A program made the position numbers and the translations under genes. Below, one piece after another: positions 17,400 through 24,511 of a stretch of 33,177 bases of DNA. The DNA lies in NCBI GenBank assembly GCA_964616165.1, contig CAZTTS010000010.1, positions 1 through 33,177 on the forward strand. The letters run 5' to 3'. Each line of letters opens with the position of its first letter. Positions within the stretch are counted from its first letter, which is position 1. This DNA comes from CAZCCM01 sp964616165 (GTDB lineage Bacteria > Bacillota > Clostridia > TANB77 > CAG-508). Under the pieces are notes generated by a model. It searched no databases and was not told the DNA's origin. It saw only the letters and a program-made list of their open reading frames with translations.

Positions 17400-17471
17400 A
17401 TTATGTTTTATTGCTTTTACTATTGTTATTGTTATTGCTGTTATATATTTTTTATATCTTATATTTTATAT

Positions 17472-19067
17472 TTAATTAGCATACACTCGAAAATTAATAT
17501 ATGGGAAGATAGGAGTTTTAAGTTCAATATCTTCTAAATAACTTTCTTTTATTTTGTTCTTTTTCAATTGTTCATATAGTTCATTAAATCTGCCAGTATG
17601 TTCTTTTATTTTTTGATGTGCATAATCAACCATTGTTTGATTAGTGATAATAAATAGCCAATCACTGCTTTGTAACATTAATAATTCTCTTGCACACTGG
17701 TTAAGAACTCTTTCAATAAGAGGATCTGTATTATCCTTATATTCATTAGCTATCTCTATCATTCTATTTCCTAATTCATTAAAGTGTTTAAATGCATAAT
17801 CATTAGAACTATTTAACCATACTTCACTATAACCATTAGCACCCCATGAAGATCTAGCAGGAGTTGATACTTGCAAGTTTGGATATTTTTCTAAATATTC
17901 ACTTGGAGTAATAAGTTCAAAATTAGATTTATTATAGTGAATTTTTTTAAACAAAATATATAACCAATAAGGGCCTTCATACCACCAGTGTCCATAAAGT
18001 TCTGCATCATAAGGACAAGTGATAATAGGTGGGATGGTAGTAAATGTAGATAGATGATTTATTTGTTCTGTTCTACAATCATAGAAATCGCCTGCTTGCA
18101 TTTCTACTGAATCTTTAGCCCATTGTAAATCATAAATATCTTTATCTTCGGTTTTGCCTGTAATTCTATGATATTTAATACCTGTGTTAACTCTAGCACC
18201 ATTTGATGCAATATATGGTTTAATATATTCATATGGTGCATCATAACCTATATCCCTATAAAACTCTCTATAATTAAAATCACCAGGATATCCTGAGATA
18301 GATGACCATACTTGTCTAGAGCTTTCTAAATCTCTTGCAAAAGCAATTAAACCATTTGGTGAAACCACTGGAGTATAGGTTGCATTAACAGGTAGTGGAT
18401 CTGCATAAAGGAGTCCGTGAGTTTCAACTATTGTATATTCAATACTGTGTTTTTTTAGTAATTTATCTACTTCTGGAACATAACCACATTCAGGTAGCCA
18501 AATTCCTTTTGGTTTTCTACCAAAGAAATGCTCATATGTTTGTACTCCAACTGCTATTTGTGCATCAACTGTTTTTTCGTTTATATATAATATTGGGAAA
18601 TAACCATGGGTTGCTCCACAAGTTATTATTTCTAATTTCCCAATATCTTGAAAATGCTTAAAACGCGAGATAATATCTCCCTTATTTGCATCTTCTAAAT
18701 AATATTTTAAATCTTCTTTATATCTTTCATAATAATAATGAGATAATTTATTAATTTTTTCATTATCTTTAGTTCTTTCTATTTCTTTTTCTGCAAGTTC
18801 AATATGTTTTATTAAATATCTTACATATCTTTTTTTAAGGGTTTTATTATCAAGCATATTAAGAAGAGGAGGTGTCATAGACATAGTAATTCTAAAATCA
18901 ACTCCTTCATCAACTAATGATTCAAAAGATTTTAATAATGGGATATATGTTTCTGATATTGCTTCAAAAAGCCATTCTTCTTCCAAATATGTATCGTCAT
19001 ATGGATGAAAAACAAAAGGCAAGTGAGCATGTAGTATGAAATTAACATAGCCTTTAATTTGACTCAT
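17472..19067 (-). CDS. Glycoside hydrolase family 57 protein, probable 1,4-alpha-glucan branching enzyme
   Basis: GH57 (beta/alpha)7-barrel enzyme of 531 residues with a DUF1957-type C-terminal helical domain. The family signatures appear in order: HAHLPF with metal or substrate His (13, 15), GATHGYFP (151-158), WLPECGY with the presumed nucleophile E193, and CPYDAELYGHWWYEG with the presumed acid D354. This set and length match the GH57 branching enzymes (TK1436/Thermus type), which add alpha-1,6 branches to glycogen, rather than 4-alpha-glucanotransferases. No signal peptide, so cytoplasmic. Its ATG overlaps the stop of the DUF4912 gene by one base (TAATG), so translation is coupled. No other glycogen genes are in the window. 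Confidence 0.88.
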   Translation of the reverse strand: MSQIKGYVNFILHAHLPFVFHPYDDTYLEEEWLFEAISETYIPLLKSFESLVDEGVDFRITMSMTPPLLNMLDNKTLKKRYVRYLIKHIELAEKEIERTKDNEKINKLSHYYYERYKEDLKYYLEDANKGDIISRFKHFQDIGKLEIITCGATHGYFPILYINEKTVDAQIAVGVQTYEHFFGRKPKGIWLPECGYVPEVDKLLKKHSIEYTIVETHGLLYADPLPVNATYTPVVSPNGLIAFARDLESSRQVWSSISGYPGDFNYREFYRDIGYDAPYEYIKPYIASNGARVNTGIKYHRITGKTEDKDIYDLQWAKDSVEMQAGDFYDCRTEQINHLSTFTTIPPIITCPYDAELYGHWWYEGPYWLYILFKKIHYNKSNFELITPSEYLEKYPNLQVSTPARSSWGANGYSEVWLNSSNDYAFKHFNELGNRMIEIANEYKDNTDPLIERVLNQCARELLMLQSSDWLFIITNQTMVDYAHQKIKEHTGRFNELYEQLKKNKIKESYLEDIELKTPIFPYINFRVYAN

Positions 19068-20047
19068 TAAATATTCCTTTCAAATGCTAGTCCTGAACTT
19101 GTAAGCCAAGAAGAACGAGATTTTTCATCTTGATAAAGATCTTTTTCTATATTTTCATACACTTCTGACATTACAAGCTTTTTCTTTAATTCAACATCAT
19201 ATTCTGTGCCAGTGACAATATTTCTAAAAGTAATTCTACTTCTTAAGCTGTCAAATAATATATGACCATTTGGTGATACTATATTATTTGAAGAGCCAAA
19301 GTGTATGTAATCATCTTTTGTAAAAGTAATTGTTGGACCATAAAAATTAAAGTCTCTATTTTCATCAATAAATCTTTGTTCTAAAAGTTCTCTTGTTAAA
19401 TTTTCCTTATCTAATTGAAGATGTTTGTCTACATATCTCTTTTTTTGTATTTCAAATTCAATTTTAGGACTATATTCAAAATTTTCTTTTAATTTTCTAC
19501 CAATTTCAACTGAGTATACACTTGAGTTATCAGGAATGTCTATATACCAAGAATTAGCAAAATCATCTATTTTAATTTCAAAAGAGTAATTTTTAGAAAG
19601 ATTTTTAACAACTAAAACTGGATATGTTTTTTCCCAAAAATATTCACCGTATTTTTCGGTTATTTCCTTTTTCATTCTGTCATCAAAATCCCAATAAACA
19701 AACAATTTATTTGGTGTTTGTGCTAGAATCCTTACTGTATCTTTGTTGTACCTATATGGAAGATCGTAATATTCAGGCAAATATTTAATTTTTTTCTCAG
19801 GAGAAAAAAGATTTTTAAAGCGAATTCTTAAATCATCAAAGAAAATTTTAGTTTTTTCTCTGATTGTCTGATCTTTTTTAGTTCCAATCTCAATAATAGC
19901 AGAAGCATCATCCGTTATTTCTTTTTCCTTATTTTTTTCTGAAATTTCCTTTACTTCTTCTATTTTTATTGTTTTTTCTTCTTTAATTTTGTTTTTTTCT
20001 GGGCCGGTTTCATTCTTATTTTCTAAATCTGTATTTTTATTGGCCAT
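19067..20047 (-). CDS. DUF4912 domain-containing protein
   Basis: 326 residues. The first 80 or so are highly charged, Lys/Glu/Asn-rich and probably disordered. The DUF4912 core starts at YYDLPYRYNKDTVRILAQ (about 93-110) and includes NKLFVYWDFDD; the Tyr-Trp-Asp/Glu element is the family hallmark. The domain has a beta-rich pattern and is often encoded beside GH57 or glycogen enzymes, suggesting a glucan-binding or scaffold role, but this is not proven. The start is ATG 20047, with AAGGAGG directly upstream; a TTG at 20068 is in frame but lies upstream of that ribosome binding site. It is the first gene of the two-gene minus-strand operon. Confidence 0.82.
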   Translation of the reverse strand: MANKNTDLENKNETGPEKNKIKEEKTIKIEEVKEISEKNKEKEITDDASAIIEIGTKKDQTIREKTKIFFDDLRIRFKNLFSPEKKIKYLPEYYDLPYRYNKDTVRILAQTPNKLFVYWDFDDRMKKEITEKYGEYFWEKTYPVLVVKNLSKNYSFEIKIDDFANSWYIDIPDNSSVYSVEIGRKLKENFEYSPKIEFEIQKKRYVDKHLQLDKENLTRELLEQRFIDENRDFNFYGPTITFTKDDYIHFGSSNNIVSPNGHILFDSLRSRITFRNIVTGTEYDVELKKKLVMSEVYENIEKDLYQDEKSRSSWLTSSGLAFERNI

Positions 20048-20077
20048 AGAATCCTCCTTAGTACACAATATATATTT

Positions 20078-20106
20078 ATAATATATGATTAAAATTAGAA
20101 ATTCAA
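20078..20106 (-). promoter_or_regulatory. Promoter of the DUF4912-GH57 operon
   Basis: On the minus strand, TTGAAT (20106 down to 20101) and TATTAT (20083 down to 20078) are separated by 17 bases. The expected transcription start near 20071 gives a leader of about 24 bases that contains the AAGGAGG site. Confidence 0.55.
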
Positions 20107-20205
20107 GGAAAAAACAATAGAAAGAGTGATATTTTCAAAATAAAAAAACAGTATTTTCTAATTTTATATTTATTGCAACATTAAAAGACTTAAGATTATA
20201 TTTCG

Positions 20206-20234
20206 TTGATAAAATAGTATAAAAGTGATATATT
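20206..20234 (+). promoter_or_regulatory. Candidate promoter for the 20259 gene (two overlapping possibilities)
   Basis: TTGATA (20206-20211) with TATATT (20229-20234) at a 17-base spacing would start transcription near 20241. A second candidate, TTGCAA (20173-20178) with TATATT (20197-20202) at 18 bases, lies just upstream. The 211-base divergent gap (20048-20258) holds nothing else that I recognise. Confidence 0.35.
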
Positions 20235-20258
20235 TTAACAAAAGGGAGGAAACAATTT

Positions 20259-20957
20259 ATGAAAGGTTTTCTTAAAGCAATATTTGGATTAATACTTATA
20301 ATATTTTTTATAGGAGTAATAACATTTACAATTGATAATGCTAGGATTGGTACGGGGAAAACTCCCATAGCTTCTATTAAGTTATTCCATCATAAAGATG
20401 GAGGAACAAAGGAATATTATGGAGTTGGTTATAAAATAATTGTATATAATAAACTTAATGGATATAAGAAATCTCATATTGGTACATATATGTTAAAATA
20501 TGATGATACTTTAGGTGAAGAGAGCGAACTTGCTGAACTTTGTAAAAAAAGTGTTGAAAAAATGAATGAAGAAAAACTTAAAAATACTGTAGAATTTAAT
20601 GCTAAAGAAATCAAAAATAAGGACAAATTCCTTCTTTTTATAGATGCTGTAGCAGCTAAAGATCTCAAAAGACATGAATTAAATTTTATTACTAAATCTA
20701 AAGCAGGAAAAGATATAAAGCATACTCTAATTTATGAAAATAGTGAGATGTTTTATACAATTGATAAAAGACTAGATGAAAACGCATCTGAAATAGAAAA
20801 AGAAGCATTATTAACTTATGAAGTAGAACCATTAATAAAAGAAAAACAAAGTAAAGACAATAAAAAAACAAGCTTTTATATTGTAAACAAGTTAACAGAA
20901 GAAGATATTTTGTTAGTTGAAGTCTTAAATGAACATTTAAAATTAAAGGGAAAATAA
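20259..20957 (+). CDS. Unknown membrane-anchored extracytoplasmic protein
   Basis: 232 residues, not recognised by name. The N-terminal helix (about 5-25, FLKAIFGLILIIFFIGVITF) is a signal anchor. It is followed by KTPIASIKLFHHKDGGTKEY and YGVGYKIIVYNK (about 37-66), a segment pattern that I associate with small anchored proteins of Firmicutes. The remainder is Lys/Glu-rich without cysteines. The position and form of the GxGYK segment resemble the protein at 5799. GGGAGG (20244-20249) is 9 bases before the ATG. Its stop overlaps the rsmA start by one base (TAATG), so it is translationally coupled to rsmA, an odd pairing with no evident functional link. Confidence 0.65.
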   Translation: MKGFLKAIFGLILIIFFIGVITFTIDNARIGTGKTPIASIKLFHHKDGGTKEYYGVGYKIIVYNKLNGYKKSHIGTYMLKYDDTLGEESELAELCKKSVEKMNEEKLKNTVEFNAKEIKNKDKFLLFIDAVAAKDLKRHELNFITKSKAGKDIKHTLIYENSEMFYTIDKRLDENASEIEKEALLTYEVEPLIKEKQSKDNKKTSFYIVNKLTEEDILLVEVLNEHLKLKGK

Positions 20958-21895
20958 TGATTGAAGAAAAGATTAGTTTAGAAAAATATACTAAAACAAC
21001 TTTAGAAGAAAAAGGAATTTTTTTAAAGAAAAGTTTAGGTCAGAATTTTCTAATTAATCAAAATATTATAGATAGAATAATTGAAGTATCAGAAGTAAAT
21101 AAAAATGATATTGTTTTAGAAATAGGTCCTGGGATAGGAGCTCTTACAAAAAGCCTTGTAATGCATGCTAAACATGTTATAGCAATTGAAATTGATGATA
21201 GATTTATAGATGTTTTAAATAGAGAATTAAATAAATATGATAATTTTACTGTAGTTCATAATGATGTTTTAAAGCTTAATCTTGATGAATTAATTGAAAA
21301 AACTATTAAAAAAATTGAAAGTAAAATTAATGAAGGTGGGGTTGAATTAAACAAACAAAAGTATAATATTAAAGTTGTAGCTAATCTTCCTTATTATATT
21401 TCTACTCCAGTATTAATTAAATTAATAGAGAGTAAAAAGATTGAAAAAATATATATTATGTTACAAAAAGAGTTAGCAGAAAGATTTCTTGCCCAAACCG
21501 GTACTAGAGCTTCAAGCAGTATTACATACTATATCTCATATTATACAGATATAAAGAAGGAAATAAATATTTCTAAAAATAATTTTAAACCTGTTCCTAA
21601 AGTAGATTCACAAGTAATCTCTTTAAAGAAAAGAGAATATTTTAAAAAAGCAAAAAATGAAGAAATATTATTTAAATTAATTCAAATTGGTTTTATGCAA
21701 AGAAGAAAAACATATTTAAACAATATAAAAAATTTTAGTAATAGTAAAAACCAAATTAAAATTAAAAGTAAAGATGATTTAAGCATTACTACAGAAAAAA
21801 TAGAAAAGATATTTATAAAATTAAATATTCCTTTTATAATTAGAGCAGAAGAAATTACTTTAGATCAATATATTGAGATTACAAATCTTATATAA
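20957..21895 (+). CDS. rsmA: 16S rRNA (adenine1518/1519-N6)-dimethyltransferase RsmA/KsgA
   Basis: Dimethylates two adjacent adenosines in the 3' terminal helix of 16S rRNA during 30S assembly. Visible motifs: SLGQNFLIN (26-34), the SAM-binding motif I EIGPGIGALT (55-64), the acidic motif near D80, ND at 102-103, and the catalytic motif IV NLPYY (143-147). The C-terminal helical domain includes FKPVPKVDS and GFMQRRKTYLNN. At 312 residues it is longer than usual; much of the excess is a charged insert at about 113-137 between motif III and NLPYY. AAAGGG (20945-20950) lies within the preceding gene, and the start overlaps its stop. Confidence 0.95.
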   Translation: MIEEKISLEKYTKTTLEEKGIFLKKSLGQNFLINQNIIDRIIEVSEVNKNDIVLEIGPGIGALTKSLVMHAKHVIAIEIDDRFIDVLNRELNKYDNFTVVHNDVLKLNLDELIEKTIKKIESKINEGGVELNKQKYNIKVVANLPYYISTPVLIKLIESKKIEKIYIMLQKELAERFLAQTGTRASSSITYYISYYTDIKKEINISKNNFKPVPKVDSQVISLKKREYFKKAKNEEILFKLIQIGFMQRRKTYLNNIKNFSNSKNQIKIKSKDDLSITTEKIEKIFIKLNIPFIIRAEEITLDQYIEITNLI

Positions 21896-21896
21896 A

Positions 21897-21925
21897 TTGA
21901 TTTTTCAGATTAAAAAATATATATT
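21897..21925 (+). promoter_or_regulatory. Promoter for the prepilin-like/deoD pair
   Basis: TTGATT (21897-21902), a 17-base spacer and TATATT (21920-21925). The start of transcription near 21932 would leave a 20-base leader including AGAGGT before the ATG at 21952. Confidence 0.5.
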
Positions 21926-21951
21926 AAAATTAACTAAAGATAGAGGTAATT

Positions 21952-22452
21952 ATGAATAAAAAAGGTGTAACAATGATTAGTTTAGTATTTTACATACTAT
22001 CATTCATTGTTGTTGTAGGTGTTATAGGTTCTATAAGCATATATATCACCAAAAATATGGATTATATGAGTTCAGAAACAGAGCCTAAATATGCACAAAA
22101 TCAATTAGATAGATATTTTAGAAAATTTTTAAATAGGAAAGATTCTTATGAAATTTTAAATGATAATAATAATGATTCTCAATATATTAAATTTACAAAA
22201 TTAGGTACAAGTAAAGAAACAAATATAATAAGATATTATCCTGAAAGCCTATTGTCGTCTAAAGGATATATGTTTTTAGAAGTACGCAAAAACGGGAATT
22301 TAGAGAAAAAAATAGTCTTTGCTAATAATGTAGCTGGATTAAAAATATATGAAACAGAAACAGCTTTAGGAAAAATAATTGAAATTGAATTAAGTGCTTT
22401 AAAGGGTGATGAAATAATAAATTCAGTTTCATCATATGGTGTTGAAAGATGA
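21952..22452 (+). CDS. Prepilin-like secreted protein with class III signal-type N-terminus
   Basis: 166 residues beginning MNKKGVTMISLVFYIL. The short basic leader ending in Gly, followed by a hydrophobic helix of about 24 residues, resembles type IV prepilins and pseudopilins cleaved after Gly5. The Glu expected at position +5 of the mature form is replaced by Ser (VTMIS rather than FTLIE). The C-terminal part contains short beta-like stretches (KIVFANNVAGLKIYE, KIIEIELSAL) but no cysteine. No pilus ATPase, PilC or prepilin peptidase gene is in the window. Its stop overlaps the deoD start (ATGA), which couples translation. A role in adhesion, DNA uptake or signalling is possible but not shown. 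Confidence 0.65.
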   Translation: MNKKGVTMISLVFYILSFIVVVGVIGSISIYITKNMDYMSSETEPKYAQNQLDRYFRKFLNRKDSYEILNDNNNDSQYIKFTKLGTSKETNIIRYYPESLLSSKGYMFLEVRKNGNLEKKIVFANNVAGLKIYETETALGKIIEIELSALKGDEIINSVSSYGVER

Positions 22453-23168
22453 GTGTAATACATAATGAGGCAAAAAAAGGTGAAATTGCAAAAAAAGTTT
22501 TAATGCCTGGTGATCCTCTAAGAGCCAAATATATTGCTGAAAATATGCTAGAAAATCCTAAATTAGTTAATTCGGTTAGGAATATGTTGGCATATACTGG
22601 GACATATAAAGGAATAGAAATTACAGTAATGGGATCAGGAATGGGTATGCCTTCAATGGGAATATATTCATATGAATTATTTACTTTTTATGATGTTGAT
22701 ACTATTTTAAGAATAGGTTCATGTGGTGCATATTCAAATGATTTAAGATTAAATGATATTGTTCTTGTTAAATCTTCATATACAGAAGGAAATTTTGCTA
22801 AAAACTTAACAGGTGCAGAAAATCATGTATCTTATCCAAATGAAAAAATGATGCTAAATTTACAAGATTTAGCAAAAGAATTAGAAATAGATATTAAATT
22901 AGCAAATATTGCTTGTTCAGAATGTTTTGAAGGGTATACTCCAAATTTATATGCATTTAGTAATAGATTCCCTAAAGAATTAGATATTAAAGCTAGTGAA
23001 ATGGAAGCATTTGCATTATTTGAAACTGCTAAATTAACCAATAAGAAAGCGGCATGTCTTTTAACTGTTGCTGATATTATTGGTGGTGAAGCAATGGGAA
23101 GCCAAGATAGAGAAAAATCTTTAAATTCTATGATAAACTTAGCTTTAGAATATTTTGTTAAATTTTAA
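22449..23168 (+). CDS. deoD: Purine-nucleoside phosphorylase, hexameric DeoD type
   Basis: Phosphorolysis of purine (deoxy)ribonucleosides to base and (deoxy)ribose-1-phosphate in purine salvage. The E. coli-type family motifs are present: MPGDPLRAKYIAE (19-31) with the phosphate-binding Gly/Arg, GSGMGMPS, RIGSCGAY, the ribose-binding ASEMEAFALF, and ADIIGGE carrying the catalytic Asp in place of the common SDHI. Length of 239 is normal. ATG 22449 overlaps the preceding stop by 4 bases (ATGA), with only a weak GAAAG upstream, so efficient translation may depend on coupling to the prepilin-like gene. There is no recognisable terminator before the next gene. Confidence 0.95.
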   Translation: MSVIHNEAKKGEIAKKVLMPGDPLRAKYIAENMLENPKLVNSVRNMLAYTGTYKGIEITVMGSGMGMPSMGIYSYELFTFYDVDTILRIGSCGAYSNDLRLNDIVLVKSSYTEGNFAKNLTGAENHVSYPNEKMMLNLQDLAKELEIDIKLANIACSECFEGYTPNLYAFSNRFPKELDIKASEMEAFALFETAKLTNKKAACLLTVADIIGGEAMGSQDREKSLNSMINLALEYFVKF

Positions 23169-23222
23169 TCAAACAAAGAAAATATATTAGTAAAAGATGT
23201 TAAAAGATACAAAGGAGGAAGC

Positions 23223-24392
23223 ATGTATTATAAGACAAAATCAAAAACTAATTGGCCAGTTGTAATTACAATTGCAGTAGCAGCATTTTTCTTAATAATT
23301 ATTATAACAATTTTGGTTAATAGTTATTTAAGGTCTAAAAATTCATTAGATGACAAAAATAAACAGGTTAATACTGCTATTCCTGAAGTATTATTAAGCC
23401 TAAACACAGAAGAAGAAAATCAAGAAAAGGTATTAATTAATGTTAAGATTAGTACTACAGATCCAGAGGGATTAGAAAAGATTGTTATTCCTGGTATGGA
23501 GCACATTTTAATCAAACGTGAAAATCAACAATTATATGAAACAACTTTTGCAGCAACTCAAAATGCAACATATGAAATACAAGCATATGGGAAAAATGGT
23601 GTTTTTGGCAGTAATAGAGTTCAAGTAAAAAACATTAAAGTTTTTACTTCTATTGAACCATATATTCCAGATAATTTTACTAAAATTGAAGAAAGTGTAG
23701 TTAATAGCGGACTTGTAGTTAAAGATAGTATAGGGAATGAATATGTTTGGGTTCCAGTTCCTGGTGGACAATTAACCAGAAATAGATCAGAAACAGATGT
23801 TAAATATGATGAGAGTGAACCAGAATATTTTCAATTTGTGAATTCAGTAGCAAAATATCAAGGATTTTATATTGCAAGATATGAGTCAAGTATAGCAACA
23901 GTAAATGGTAAAGAAGTGGCAACATCAAAGCCAAATGTGACACCAGTGCATAGAATTTCATTTGCTAAAGCAAATCAATTATCAAATGAAGCTGCAAAAT
24001 CATATCAATATAAAGGGTATCAAACTTCAATTACATCTAGTTCAGCTTGGGATACTGCTTTAGCTTGGATTGATAAAGCTTATTCTGGATATTCTACAAG
24101 TTTAGAATATGGAAATTATTCAGGTTCAGTATATAGAACTGGAGAAACACCAAAAGATAAAGTTAATAATATTTATGATTTAGCTGGAAATCTTGGTGAA
24201 TGGACGAGTGAAAATTATAAATTTACAGAGGAAGAAAAAGCACAAATGAAGAGTTCAGAAGATAAATCTGATCATAAAGTTGTAAGAGGTGGAAGTGCTT
24301 CTGATAAATCTGCTTCAATAAGAAGTAGAAGAGGAAATCCTCAATCAAGTTATGAGCACATTGGCTTTAGATATGTGTTATATAAAGATTAA
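23223..24392 (+). CDS. Membrane-anchored SUMF1-like (FGE-sulfatase domain) surface protein lacking FGE cysteines
   Basis: 389 residues. A single N-terminal helix (about 12-35) anchors the protein outside the membrane. A beta-rich, Ig-like region (about 50-145, with NATYEIQAYGKNGV) follows, then a SUMF1/EgtB/PvdO-type domain (about 168-389). Hallmarks are EYVWVPVPGG, GFYIARYESS, NIYDLAGNLGEWT, VVRGGSA and HIGFRYVLY. In true formylglycine-generating enzymes the region after RGGS carries catalytic cysteines; here SADKS-type residues occur and the domain has no Cys, so FGE chemistry is unlikely. C-type lectin-like fold proteins of this sort may act as ligand-binding surface proteins. AAGGAGG (23212-23218) is a strong ribosome binding site. 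No sulfatase is nearby. Confidence 0.8.
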   Translation: MYYKTKSKTNWPVVITIAVAAFFLIIIITILVNSYLRSKNSLDDKNKQVNTAIPEVLLSLNTEEENQEKVLINVKISTTDPEGLEKIVIPGMEHILIKRENQQLYETTFAATQNATYEIQAYGKNGVFGSNRVQVKNIKVFTSIEPYIPDNFTKIEESVVNSGLVVKDSIGNEYVWVPVPGGQLTRNRSETDVKYDESEPEYFQFVNSVAKYQGFYIARYESSIATVNGKEVATSKPNVTPVHRISFAKANQLSNEAAKSYQYKGYQTSITSSSAWDTALAWIDKAYSGYSTSLEYGNYSGSVYRTGETPKDKVNNIYDLAGNLGEWTSENYKFTEEEKAQMKSSEDKSDHKVVRGGSASDKSASIRSRRGNPQSSYEHIGFRYVLYKD

Positions 24393-24511
24393 ATATAAAT
24401 TAAATTGAAAAATTAAAATAAAATAAGATGAAATTAAATAAAACAAAAACACATAGAATTAAAAACAAATAAAAGTAAATAAATATAAAATAGAAAAGAA
24501 TAGGTAAGAAA

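Noticed and set aside
20048..20068. TTG start at 20068 for the DUF4912 gene
   Set aside because: The AAGGAGG ribosome binding site would lie inside the coding region; ATG 20047 has the correct spacing from it.
23223..24392. Active formylglycine-generating enzyme / sulfatase maturation
   Set aside because: No cysteine occurs at the catalytic positions and no sulfatase gene is in the window.
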